This document shows, in pieces, positions 44,740 to 53,074 of a DNA stretch of 64,000 nt (within the stretch, counting starts at the first letter, position 1; every line of letters begins with the position of its first letter). The position numbers and the translations under genes are program-made. The DNA is taken from positions 372,001 through 436,000 of the forward strand of contig NZ_CP012673.1 of NCBI RefSeq assembly GCF_002950945.1, in the 5' to 3' direction. Below the pieces are notes generated by a model. It did not search any database and was not told where the DNA came from. It saw only the letters and a program-made list of their open reading frames with translations. Origin of the DNA: Sorangium cellulosum (GTDB lineage: Bacteria; Myxococcota_A; Polyangia; Polyangiales; Polyangiaceae).

Positions 44740-45280
44740 GGAGAGACCTCCTCGCTCCGCCAAACGTCGCGATCATCCGTGATGCGCGACATGTCTGCAC
44801 GGCTCCGCATGCAGGCGGCGAGCGGCGGCGCCGTATCCCCGTGTTCCCGCGGATACGTCGTGGCTCGCCGTGAGGATGTGCGGACCACGATGGTCTACAC
44901 CACACATCGTGGGCCGCGGCCCTTTCGGCGTCATCCGCCAGGTCGCCCGCTGACCGCCGCCTCCGCGTGGGGCACCTTGAACTCCGAGCCCACCCCGTCG
45001 TGCCGCCCCCACGCATCGTGGGAGGCTAGCGTATCCGACGGCTACCCCGCCTTGTCAAGGAGACCAGCGCAGGCGCGTACTGTGGCCGAGGTCGAGCTGA
45101 ACGAGGCCGCCGCCTGCACCGCTCGGGCGTGTCCTGGCCCCGGCGACGCCTTTTCCGCCGAGCTCGAGGTGCAGTCGATGCCCTGAAGCCGACGGCTGGC
45201 TCGCCCAGGAGCCGAGCTCGACGAGCCCCCGCGACTCTCGGATGACGCTCCGGCCGCGCGGTGGCAGGCTTCCACAACAC
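44740..45280. other. Intergenic region with short hairpin
   Basis: No convincing gene lies in these 541 bases. A perfect 6-bp hairpin CCCACG-cat-CGTGGG is at 45008-45022 and repeat copy B begins at 45223. Short open frames on both strands have no protein-like composition. Confidence 0.4.
45223..45273. repeat. Short dispersed repeat, copy B
   Basis: gagcccccgcgactctcgga and the following bases match copy A at 44155, differing by two inserted bases and a few substitutions. It precedes the PrmA-like start at 45281. Confidence 0.6.
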
Positions 45281-45913
45281 ATGCGTGACCGTTCCACCCT
45301 CATCGAAGTACCACCTCGCTTTCGCGTGGTCACCGGTCCCTGGGACGCGGAGGTCGACGAGCGCACCATCGTCCTCGGTCCAAGCCGCGCATTCGGTGAC
45401 GGCCGGCACGAGAGCACGCGGATGTGCCTTCAAGCGCTCGCGTCGTTCGCGCCGCGGAGCGGCTTCCGCCTCTTCGACGTGGGGAGCGGAACGGGCATCC
45501 TCTCGATCGGCGCCGCGAAGCTCGGCGGCGAGGCGATCGGGGTCGACATCGACGCCGCCGCGGTCGCGGTCGCGGAGGACAACGCACGACGGAGCGGGGT
45601 GGAGGCTCGCGTGAGCTTCGCGACGACGTGGCCGGACGGGACGTTCGACATCGTCGTGGCCAACATCCTTCGCGATGTGCTCACGGCGCTCGCCCCCCTG
45701 ATCGTGGCCCGCCTGGCCCCGTCGGGGATGTTGATCCTGTCGGGGCTCGTGGCCACCGACGTTCCGGAGATCGTCGCGCGTTATGCGCCGCTGCTCGCCG
45801 GGCGTCGACCGGAGATCTTCGAGCGTGACGCGTGGCGTACGCTCGTGTGGCGCGCGACCGCCCCACCGACGCTCTGCGACGCTCGTACCAGGGGCGGGTG
45901 GAAACCGCTCTAG
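45281..45913 (+). CDS. PrmA-like class I methyltransferase
   Basis: A 210-residue AdoMet-dependent methyltransferase resembling the catalytic half of ribosomal protein L11 methyltransferase. The substrate-side block GPSRAFGDGRHESTRMCLQA corresponds to PrmA's (AFGTGxHxTT), motif I is LFDVGSGTGILSIGAAKLG, the acidic residue at the end of strand 2 lies in GVDIDAAAVAVAEDNA, and motif IV is VVANILRDVL, as in PrmA. It lacks the N-terminal 80-residue L11-binding domain of true PrmA, so the substrate may be another protein or a small molecule. Start at 45281 (MRDRSTLIEV) is the likely one. No partner gene adjoins it. A hairpin repeat begins right at the stop. Confidence 0.85.
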   Translation: MRDRSTLIEVPPRFRVVTGPWDAEVDERTIVLGPSRAFGDGRHESTRMCLQALASFAPRSGFRLFDVGSGTGILSIGAAKLGGEAIGVDIDAAAVAVAEDNARRSGVEARVSFATTWPDGTFDIVVANILRDVLTALAPLIVARLAPSGMLILSGLVATDVPEIVARYAPLLAGRRPEIFERDAWRTLVWRATAPPTLCDARTRGGWKPL

Positions 45914-46020
45914 AACACCGATCACGTTGATCCGACCGAGAAATGAAGCGCCAAGAGCGCCAAGGACGCAAAGAACGCCAAGAAGAGGACGAGATCTTGG
46001 CGCTCTTGGAGGCTTGGAGC
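45912..46020. repeat. Dispersed hairpin repeat, copy 2
   Basis: AGAACACCGATCACGTTGAT, the same 20-base leader as copy 1 at 37695, is followed by GAGAAATGAAGCGCCAAG and further CGCCAAG-type units and then the complementary arm (atcttggcgctcttgga). The arms have decayed compared with copy 1. It overlaps the stop of the PrmA-like gene by two bases. Confidence 0.8.
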
Positions 46021-46087
46021 TTTATCCTGGATTCATCGTCTCGAGTGGACTTGGCAGGGGACTCGTCGCGGTCTCTTGAAGAGTAGA

Positions 46088-46118
46088 GCGATGCCCGACG
46101 TCACGCGTCGGGCATCGC
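46088..46118 (+). terminator. Perfect 13-bp hairpin
   Basis: GCGATGCCCGACG (46088-46100) pairs perfectly with 46106-46118 around the loop tcacg, about 175 bases after the PrmA-like gene. No T-run follows. It probably ends that transcript. The remaining gap to 46813 holds a possible decayed frame on the minus strand (46260-46560) but no intact gene. Confidence 0.6.
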
Positions 46119-46813
46119 AAGCCAAGAAGGATATGCGCTCATCCGATGCCGCGCGCAGTCGAGACATTCACGTCGAGAAGCTGCGCCGCGCCTTCCGGAG
46201 CGGGATCTCCGCGCGGCGACGGGCGCCGCGTACACGGGCGGCGGGCGCCGCGTCCGCGACCCGGGCGCGGGCCGCGGACGCGCAGGCCGGCAGGCTCGCG
46301 GTCGCTCTCGCGGAGGTGGGCCGCCAGGACCGAGACGTATCGAGTCCTCGCCGGCAGGTCGATCTCCGACCGGTGGACGATGGAGAGGCCCACCCGCTCG
46401 AGGTCGTCGTCCTCCTCGATGCCTACGACGTCCACGTACAAAGGCGCACCTCGAGCGGTCCCGCGCTGACGCTCACGACGTGGAGCTGATGGACGACGGT
46501 CGTCCTGGGGTCGAACACGAGGGCCGTGCCCTCGGGATACCTGGCCGGTGGCGTGTCGGATCCGGTACACTGGGCCCACGACGCGTCCAGTGCGAGCGAA
46601 GCATTGCCGTGACTCTGGTGGCAGCCAAGGCGTGATGGCCGGAAACAGCGGGGTAGCCCTGGATAGATCGGCTCGTGCAGGTGGAGCGACCCCGGCGAGA
46701 TCGCCTTGTGGCGGGGCCGCGACGCCGGCGCCGCGCGCTTTGCGCTTCCTCCTCCCCGCCGTCACATTAGCGGCGCCTGTGACCTGAGCAACTTCCTACC
46801 CCCACGGAGCGGC

Positions 46814-47785
46814 ATGTCGCGACCGAAGCCTCTGATCTCCCACATCTACACCGCGGACCCGCGCGCCCACGTCTTCGAGGGCCGCGTGTACATCTACCCG
46901 TCGCACGACATCGAGACGGGCAACCCCGAGAACGACAACGGGGACCACTTCGACATGCGGGACTACCACGTCCTCTCCATGGCAAGCATCCCCGGCGAGG
47001 TGACGGACCACGGGGTGGCGATCGCCGTCAAGGACATCCCCTGGGCGGGGCGGCAGCTGTGGTCCGGCGACGCGGCGTACAAGGACGGGACCTACTACCT
47101 GTACTTCCCGCTCAAGGACCACAACGACGTCTTCCGTACCGGCGTGGCCACCAGCAAGCGGCCGGAGGGGCCCTTCAAGGCCGAGCCCGAGCCCATGAAG
47201 GGCAGCTACAGCATCGACTGCTCCACCTTCCAGGACGACGACGGCACGCACTACATGGTCTTCGGCGGCCTCTGGGGCGGGCAGCTGCAACGCTGGCAGA
47301 GCGGGAAGTACGACCCGACCGTGCCGCCCGAGCCCACGGAGGCGCAGCCCGCCATCGGCCCGCGCGTGGCGCGCCTGAGCGACGACATGCTGCAGTACGG
47401 CGAGACGCCGCGCGAGATCCGCATCCTGGACGAGCACGGCGAGCCCCTCCTGCAGACCGACCACGAGCGCCGCTTCTTCGAGGCGGCATGGCTGCACAAG
47501 TACAACGGCAAGTACTACCTGTCGTACTCCACCGGCAACACGCACCTGCTGGTGTACGCCACGGGCGATAGCCCGTACGGCCCCTTCACCTACCAGGGCG
47601 TCCTGCTCACCCCCGTGCTGGGGTGGACGACACACCACTCCATCGTGGAGTTCGAGGGCAAGTGGTGGCTCTTCTACCACGATTGCGAGCTCTCCGGCGG
47701 CAAGACGCACCTGCGCAACATCAAGGTGACGGAGCTCACCTACCGGCCCGACGGGGCCATCGTGACGATCGACGGCAGCGTTTGA
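46814..47785 (+). CDS. GH43-family glycoside hydrolase
   Basis: A 323-residue enzyme of family 43, a five-bladed beta-propeller acting on arabinose- or xylose-containing polysaccharide (arabinofuranosidase or beta-xylosidase). The three catalytic acids are placed as expected: Asp15 in YTADPRAHVFEG, Asp135 in SYSIDCSTFQDDDG, and Glu223 in RRFFEAAWLHKYNG. The HVFEGRVYIYPSHD start, KDGTYYLYFPLKD, WGGQLQRW and TTHHSIVEFEGKWWLFYHDC blocks agree. No signal peptide is visible; the start ATG at 46814 is the first in frame. A cytosolic location fits trimming of imported oligosaccharides. Length is normal for the single-domain subgroup. Confidence 0.92.
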   Translation: MSRPKPLISHIYTADPRAHVFEGRVYIYPSHDIETGNPENDNGDHFDMRDYHVLSMASIPGEVTDHGVAIAVKDIPWAGRQLWSGDAAYKDGTYYLYFPLKDHNDVFRTGVATSKRPEGPFKAEPEPMKGSYSIDCSTFQDDDGTHYMVFGGLWGGQLQRWQSGKYDPTVPPEPTEAQPAIGPRVARLSDDMLQYGETPREIRILDEHGEPLLQTDHERRFFEAAWLHKYNGKYYLSYSTGNTHLLVYATGDSPYGPFTYQGVLLTPVLGWTTHHSIVEFEGKWWLFYHDCELSGGKTHLRNIKVTELTYRPDGAIVTIDGSV

Positions 47786-47843
47786 ACGCGATCCGTTGAG
47801 CCCGCGGCTGGGCGCCGGACATCCCCGTCGCCCCTCGGGACGA

Positions 47844-49598
47844 TCACCCTCTCCGCTCTAAGCGCCTTCGCTGGGCCTTGAGACCAGGATACCGGAGCCC
47901 ATCGCCGCAGCAGTTCCCCCGGCCGCGGGTATCGCGGAGGCGCCTCGCCGACAGGCCGGCCAGCGTGAGCACGAGCGCCGCGATCGCGGAGGCGCCGCGC
48001 GCCGGCTGATCTGGAGCGACGATCCGGCAGCCGAAACCCGCACCGCCGTCGGTCCCAGGGCTGTCCGCTCCCGCAGACGCCGTGCTGCCGCCCGCGCCGC
48101 CGCCGCCACCGTCTGCCCCGCCGCCGGCGCCGCCACCGTTGCCCGCGCCGTCGCCGCCGCCGCCCGCGGACGTCGTGCTGCCGCCCGCGCCGTCGCCGCC
48201 GCCCGCGGACGTCGTGCTGCCGCCCGCGCCGTCGCCGCCGCCCGCGGACGTCGTGCTGCCGCCCGCGCCGCCGCTGCCGCCCGCGCCGCCGCTGCCGCCC
48301 GCGCCGCCGTCGCCTGCGGGGGCGCACTGGCCCTCCTCGCATGCGCCGCTCAGGCAATCCGTGTCGGCCGCGCATTCCGCGCCGTCGAGGGACGGCAGCG
48401 CGTACACATAAGCGGCGCCGCTGCGTTGCTGCGGGGCGCTGTGGAACGGCGCCCCGACGATTGCGCTTCCGCCGGCGTATCCCGTGCTCCACCCGAAAAA
48501 GTCGTGTGTTTGCCCGTCCGACGGCGCCAGCGTTCGCGCTTCGGTCCATGTTCCTCCTCCGCCGTGGAACACGGACACGACCCCCTTGTTGTCAGCCACG
48601 CCCACGAAGCCGGCCACCACGGCGTTCTCCAGCAGCCGCACGCCGGTCGCCTCGCTCCCCGTCAGGGCGGGGACGAGCTTCGCCTGCTCCGTCCAGGCGC
48701 CGCCGCTGCGCGTATACACGTACACCGCGCTCCTGGCGCCGATCGCCGCCGTGTCGCCGGCGAGGGCGACCGAGAAGCCGAAGGCCCGGCTGTCGTCGAG
48801 GTCGTGCGGCAAGAGCTTCGCTTGCTGTCTCCAGCTGTCCCCGTCGCGCACGAACACGTAGGCCGAGCCGGCGAAGGCGACGCCGTCGGGCGAGTCCGCC
48901 GCCGCGCCCACGATCGCGGTGTCGCCCGACACCGCGACCGACCCGCCGAAGCCCCGAGGGCTGTCCTCCGGCTCGAGCTCCACCCGCGGCGACCATGCGC
49001 CGCCCGCCCTCGTGAACACGAACGCCTTGCCCAGGACGAGCTCGATGTCCTCTCCCACCGTGCTCGCGACCAGCGTGTCGCCGTCGACGCCGACCGCCAT
49101 CGTCGAGAAGCTCAACCCCGGGTCCTGCGGGACGGTCAGCTTCGCCTGCTCCGACCATGCGCCGGCGCTCCGGACGAACACGTAGATGCGATCCTCGACC
49201 GGGCTCACCTCGTAATCGGCGCTGGCCATGACGGCGGCGGTGTCGTCGTCGATCGCCACCTGACGGCCGAACCCCATGCCGTTCGCGCCGTCGCTGGGCA
49301 CGAGCGTGGTCTCGAACGTCGCGGCCCCGCCGCTCACGGTGTAGACGTGCGCGGCGCCGCGGGTCAGGTACCCTTCGTCCGGTGCCCCGAGCAGCGCCGT
49401 GCTGCCGCTGCCCGCGACCGAGATCCCGAGCACGCGCCCGGCGGCCGGGGTCTGCTCGGTCAGCTTCTGGTCCTCGGTGAAGGTGAGCGCCGCGCGGGCG
49501 GCCGCAAGCGGCCCTTCGTCGAGGCCTGCGGCTGTGCACGCCGCTGCGCAAAACGCTGCCGGGAGCGCGATCATGCGTTCGATCCGTCGAGACTTCAT
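47844..49598 (-). CDS. FG-GAP-type repeat lipoprotein with MYXO-CTERM-like end
   Basis: A 584-residue surface protein. The ATG at 49598 follows gaggtggaatcg; the signal ends in a Cys at FCAAAC. About seven repeats of the form VAVSGDTAIVGAA...GSAYVFVRDGDSWRQQAKL build an FG-GAP-like beta-propeller (residues about 45-420). Then a Cys cluster (CAADTDCLSGACEEGQCAP), a Gly/Ser repeat linker and a short hydrophobic helix (IAALVLTLAGLSARRLRD). The Cys in FGCRIVAP plus helix plus Arg cluster resemble MYXO-CTERM, but about 25 extra residues follow, including CC and an Arg-rich end. Three 39-base repeats (about 48142-48270) encode the linker units STTSAGGGDGAGG. Confidence 0.82.
   Translation of the reverse strand: MKSRRIERMIALPAAFCAAACTAAGLDEGPLAAARAALTFTEDQKLTEQTPAAGRVLGISVAGSGSTALLGAPDEGYLTRGAAHVYTVSGGAATFETTLVPSDGANGMGFGRQVAIDDDTAAVMASADYEVSPVEDRIYVFVRSAGAWSEQAKLTVPQDPGLSFSTMAVGVDGDTLVASTVGEDIELVLGKAFVFTRAGGAWSPRVELEPEDSPRGFGGSVAVSGDTAIVGAAADSPDGVAFAGSAYVFVRDGDSWRQQAKLLPHDLDDSRAFGFSVALAGDTAAIGARSAVYVYTRSGGAWTEQAKLVPALTGSEATGVRLLENAVVAGFVGVADNKGVVSVFHGGGGTWTEARTLAPSDGQTHDFFGWSTGYAGGSAIVGAPFHSAPQQRSGAAYVYALPSLDGAECAADTDCLSGACEEGQCAPAGDGGAGGSGGAGGSGGAGGSTTSAGGGDGAGGSTTSAGGGDGAGGSTTSAGGGGDGAGNGGGAGGGADGGGGGAGGSTASAGADSPGTDGGAGFGCRIVAPDQPARGASAIAALVLTLAGLSARRLRDTRGRGNCCGDGLRYPGLKAQRRRLERRG
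48142..48270. repeat. 39-bp tandem repeat array in linker
   Basis: About three near-perfect copies of a 39-base unit (one reads gtcgccgccgcccgcggacg and on) lie in the Gly/Ser linker of the FG-GAP protein; each adds 13 residues in frame. Confidence 0.75.
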
Positions 49599-49992
49599 CG
49601 ATTCCACCTCAGGGCGCTCTGGAGCACCGGTTCGACAGGGAGAGGGAAAAACAACCCGACGCGCAGAGGTCATGTGGGAATCGCGGCGCCCGTGTCGGAC
49701 TGACCTCCGGGGCTCCGGATCACCTCCGCCCTCCGCAAGAGACCCGGTGGCGACAGAGGAATCCTCGCGCGGTTCACCGCCTTCCTGGGAAGGCGACCCT
49801 CCATCAATAACGCATCCACGCATCGAAGAGATCGCCTTCACGCCGCGGCCAGCGGCGTGTCCCGGGAGGGAGTGCGTCAGGCCGTGGCCGACCCGGAGAG
49901 CGTGCCCTACAGATGAGGGGAACAGGACACCCGTCGCGCAGCCCCACGAGGTGCGCGGAGGGCCGGTCGTCGGCAGAGAGGAGAGGGGCACG
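49599..49992. other. Structured leader between divergent genes
   Basis: No gene is seen. Two strong hairpins occur: CGCCTTCC-TG-GGAAGGCG at 49778-49795 and CACGCCGC-ggcca-GCGGCGTG at 49839-49859. They lie upstream of the DUF1992 gene and could form part of a structured leader or divergent control element. Confidence 0.45.
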
Positions 49993-50436
49993 ATGTTCAA
50001 AGGGCTGGAGCAGCTGGTCGAGTCGCGAATCCAGGCGGCGACCGCGCGCGGTGACCTCGACCGGCTACCAGGGCGGGGCAAGCCCCTCCAGGACGACGGG
50101 CTGAGCGGTCTCAGCCGCGATGAGCGGCTGGAGGTCCTGCTCGCGCGGTGCGCGGGGAGCCCGCCGGAGGAGGTGCTGCTCCTGCGGGAGGTCGCCGAGC
50201 TCCGCGAGGCGGTCGCCCGCACCCCCGAGGGGCCCGCGCGGCGGAAGCTCGCGCAGGCGCTGCGGGACACCTCGCTGCGCCTCAGCGTCCTGTTCGAGGC
50301 TTCGGGGAAGCACGCCCTGCTCCGCCTGCTGGACGACGCAGCGCAGGCCGGCGCCGAGCCTGCTCCGGGCACCGGCGCCGCGCCTGCTCCGGGCTCCGGC
50401 GCCGAGCAGCGCCCGCGCGGCGGACGCGCCCGCTAA
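49993..50436 (+). CDS. DUF1992-family protein (DnaJ-homologue subfamily)
   Basis: A 147-residue cytosolic protein starting at an ATG behind gagaggagaggggcacg. The DUF1992 hallmark IQAATARGDLDRLPGRGKPL (residues 13-32) is present, followed by LSRDERLEVLLARCAG, EEVLLLREVAELREAVA and a helical end. The C-terminus has a short Pro/Gly/Ala repeat (APGTGAAPAPGSGA). Function of the family is unknown; members are sometimes found beside chaperones or envelope genes. No operon partner here. Confidence 0.88.
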   Translation: MFKGLEQLVESRIQAATARGDLDRLPGRGKPLQDDGLSGLSRDERLEVLLARCAGSPPEEVLLLREVAELREAVARTPEGPARRKLAQALRDTSLRLSVLFEASGKHALLRLLDDAAQAGAEPAPGTGAAPAPGSGAEQRPRGGRAR

Positions 50437-50483
50437 CGCCGCCACGTGCGGCTCGGCTCCGTGGACGCCTCCGCGCGAGGACC

Positions 50484-51467
50484 TCATCGCGGGACCGGCG
50501 CACGGCGGCGGTACTCGCCGGGCGGGACGCCGGCCCAGCCCTTGAAGACGCGGTTGAACGCCTCGTCGGACCCGTAACCCACCTTCGCCGCGATGTCCTT
50601 GAGGCTCAGGCGCCCGTCCTCTAGCAGCCGCGCGGCGTGGCGCATCCGCCACGCGGTCACGTGGGCCAGCGGCGGCTCGCCCACGTGACGGCGGAACTCG
50701 GCGGCGAACGCCGAGCGCGACATCCCGGCGCGCCCGGCGAGCGTGTCGACCGTCCACGGGGCGCCAGGATCCGCGTGGATCGCGGCGAGCGCGCGCGCGA
50801 TCGACGGGTGCCCGAGCCCCTTCAGCCACCCCGCGCCCGCGGCGCCTCGCGCGATGGAGGCGCGCAGCGCGTGGATGAAGACGAGCTCGGCGAGGCGCGT
50901 GAGCGCGGCCCTCGATCCCGGCCGAGGCGCCGCGACCTCGCTGGCCAGCGCGCTCAGGACGCCGAGCAGCCCAGGGCCCGCGGTCTCGGCGGGGAGGTGC
51001 AGGAAGCCAGAAAGCGCCGACCCCAGGAGAGCACGGCCGGCCTCGTCCACCGCGAGCGACCCGCAGACCAGCGTCGTGCGCGGCCCCGGGCCGCCCCACC
51101 GGAGCGGGCCGGGGCCATCGCCGGCCGCGCGGCGGAGCTCGTCGCCGGCCGCGCGGCGGAGCTCGTCAAACGAGACTGCCACGCTGCTCGGGCTGTCCCG
51201 CAGCGCGTGCGCGCGCCCCGCCTCCACGAGGACCACGTCGCCGCTCGCGATCGCGACCTGAGCCCGCGACGCGTCGAGCAGCGCGAGGTGCGCCGCTCCC
51301 CGGACGACCACGTAACAGACGATCTCCGGGATGCCCGGCGTCTGCACGCCCCAGGGAGCCCCGAGCTCGCCTGCGCCGAAGACGCTCCCGCGGAGGCGGA
51401 CCGCATCGAGGACGCCGCTCAGCGGATCGACGGCGTCGTCTTCGGATCCGGACGACCTATCAACCAT
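50484..51467 (-). CDS. AraC-family transcriptional regulator
   Basis: A 327-residue regulator. The N-terminal half is a cupin-like effector domain (VSGDVVLVEAGRAHAL-type strand pattern, including IASGDVVLVEAGRAHALRDS). The C-terminal 100 residues hold two helix-turn-helices: WTVDTLAGRAGMSRSAFAAE and then LKDIAAKVGYGSDEAFNRVF, ending GVPPGEYRRR. An internal 24-base tandem duplication (51119-51166) makes a double DELRRAAG. Divergent from the SDR gene at 51540 with 72 bases between starts, so it likely controls it. Confidence 0.92.
   Translation of the reverse strand: MVDRSSGSEDDAVDPLSGVLDAVRLRGSVFGAGELGAPWGVQTPGIPEIVCYVVVRGAAHLALLDASRAQVAIASGDVVLVEAGRAHALRDSPSSVAVSFDELRRAAGDELRRAAGDGPGPLRWGGPGPRTTLVCGSLAVDEAGRALLGSALSGFLHLPAETAGPGLLGVLSALASEVAAPRPGSRAALTRLAELVFIHALRASIARGAAGAGWLKGLGHPSIARALAAIHADPGAPWTVDTLAGRAGMSRSAFAAEFRRHVGEPPLAHVTAWRMRHAARLLEDGRLSLKDIAAKVGYGSDEAFNRVFKGWAGVPPGEYRRRAPVPR
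51119..51166 (-). repeat. Perfect 24-bp tandem duplication in AraC-type gene
   Basis: The unit starting cgccggccgcgcggcggagc is present twice, at 51119-51142 and 51143-51166, without mismatch. It adds eight residues (a DELRRAAG repeat) in frame. Confidence 0.95.
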
Positions 51468-51539
51468 GAAGGATTATATATCACTGATTGTCCAGAGTCG
51501 CCATGGTAGCTATCAACCGCCGTGGCGAGGAGAGGACCG

Positions 51540-52406
51540 ATGAAGGAGCGGAGTGTGGCGGAGGCGAGCTTTGTGTTCGTGGGTGGGTCGGCCGGCATCG
51601 GGCTCGCCGCGGCCACGGCGGTGGCGCGCCGCGGCGCCTCCGTGCTTCTCGTGGGGCGCGACCGCGCCCGCGGCGAGCAGGCCGCGCGCGCGCTCCGGGA
51701 GGCGGGGGCGCGGGAGGCCGCCTGGGTGCAGGCCGACGTGTCCTCGGTCGCCGGCGTGGCGCAGGCCGCCGAGCGGATCCGGGCCTCCCGGCGGGTGATC
51801 CACGGGCTCGTGCACAGCGCGATGACCGTGCGCTTCCGGCGTGCCACCACGGCCGACGGCTTCGAGCTCGCGTTCGGCCTCCAGTACCTCGCCCGGTACG
51901 CGCTGAACCGCGCGCTCGTCGGGGAGCTCGCGGCCTCGGGCGACGGGCGGATCGTGCACGTCGGCGGGAGGGCGCCCGCGGGCCTCTTGCCCGACCTCGA
52001 GGATCTCCAGATCGAGCGGCGGAGGTGGTCGCTGCTCCGAGCGCTCATGTCCTCGCAGGTGCTCGGCTATCTCCACGTGCAGGAGGCGGCGAGGCGCTGG
52101 CATGGGCTGCCGGTGACGGCGAGCATCGCCTGCGTCGGGATGACGAAGACGCTGAACGCGATGAGCGGTCCCTGGTGGGTGCGAGCGCTCTACCGCCTCG
52201 CCGGGACGACGCCGGAGCGATCCGCGGAGAACGTCGTCCGATTGCTCACCGCGGCCGACGCGCGCGACGCACACGGCGCGGTCCTGTTCGATCCGAAGCG
52301 CTTCACCCCCACCCGGCTCTCGTACGACGCCGCGCTGGCGAGGCGCACGTGGGAGCTCTCGGAAGGGCTGGTCCGGGAGCGAGGGCTCTCGTTCGCGCCG
52401 GGCTGA
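51540..52406 (+). CDS. SDR-family oxidoreductase lacking usual catalytic Tyr-Lys
   Basis: A 288-residue short-chain dehydrogenase-like protein. The ATG at 51540 follows gaggagaggaccg. The cofactor motif is GGSAGIGLAAATAVARRGAS (TGxxxGxG type) with VLLVGRDRARGEQAA, and the third strand gives WVQADVSSVAG. The NAG-like position is VHSAMTVRF and the SDR tail GPWWVRALYRLAGTTPERSA is of the retinol-dehydrogenase-like type. The YxxxK pair is not visible: the region expected to hold it reads LRALMSSQVLGYLHVQEAAR, with Ala and Gln in place of Tyr and Lys. It may bind NAD(P) without normal reduction, or work by other residues. Paired with the divergent AraC regulator. Confidence 0.85.
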   Translation: MKERSVAEASFVFVGGSAGIGLAAATAVARRGASVLLVGRDRARGEQAARALREAGAREAAWVQADVSSVAGVAQAAERIRASRRVIHGLVHSAMTVRFRRATTADGFELAFGLQYLARYALNRALVGELAASGDGRIVHVGGRAPAGLLPDLEDLQIERRRWSLLRALMSSQVLGYLHVQEAARRWHGLPVTASIACVGMTKTLNAMSGPWWVRALYRLAGTTPERSAENVVRLLTAADARDAHGAVLFDPKRFTPTRLSYDAALARRTWELSEGLVRERGLSFAPG

Positions 52407-52486
52407 GGCGACCTCGAGCGAGCCAGTCGCGCCGCGCGCCGCGCCGCCGGTTGACGCCCCGCGCCGCCTGCATGTAAGGGCATCCG

Positions 52487-53056
52487 ATGCATCGCGTCCT
52501 CGCCGCCGCTGCGCTGCCGCTTCTCCTGCTCGCGTGCGCCCCGGCGTCACCGCCGCCCGCCGCGCCGGTGCCGCCCGCCGCGCCGGCGCCTGCGGCGGCG
52601 CCCGATGCGCGCGCGCAGCAGGCGCTCGGGGAGCAGCTCGTCGCCGCGTTCAACGACGCCTGGAACCGGCACGACATGGATGCGTTCGCTGCCCTGAACG
52701 CCGAGGACGCGGACTTCGTGAACATCTTCGGGATATGGTGGCACGGGCGCGCGGCCATCCGGGAAAGCCATGTTGGCATTCACAAGACCGTCTTCCGGCA
52801 GAGCCGCCTCGAGAGCGTGCGTGTCGAGACGCGCTTCGTGGCGCCGGACGTCGCGGTGGTCCGCTGGGCATGGGTGCTGACGGGCGCCCTCACGCCCGAC
52901 GGAAAGCCGGCGCCCGACATGCAGGGCATCCTGGTGCACGTGGCGCGGCGCGAGGGGGACAAGCTCCGGATCGTGACGACGCAGAACACGCAGGCGACCG
53001 CCGACGCTTTCCGCGCGGTGCGCGGCATGGATACCGAGGCCAAGCCAGCCCAGTAG
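52487..53056 (+). CDS. SnoaL-like lipoprotein (SgcJ/EcaC family)
   Basis: A 189-residue exported protein. Signal ALPLLLLAC gives a lipobox near residue 17, followed by a Pro/Ala-rich linker. The body (residues about 45-185) has the SgcJ/EcaC/ketosteroid-isomerase-like cone fold: LVAAFNDAWNRHDMDAFAAL, NAEDADFVNIFGIWWHGRAA, WVLTGALTPDGKPAPDMQG, with a polar pocket. Members catalyse small isomerisations or bind small molecules; the surface location is unusual. It is 80 bases after the SDR gene on the same strand and may be coexpressed. Start at 52487 has only a weak ribosome-binding site. Confidence 0.85.
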   Translation: MHRVLAAAALPLLLLACAPASPPPAAPVPPAAPAPAAAPDARAQQALGEQLVAAFNDAWNRHDMDAFAALNAEDADFVNIFGIWWHGRAAIRESHVGIHKTVFRQSRLESVRVETRFVAPDVAVVRWAWVLTGALTPDGKPAPDMQGILVHVARREGDKLRIVTTQNTQATADAFRAVRGMDTEAKPAQ

Positions 53057-53074
53057 GCTGCTCCGGCGAGCGGC

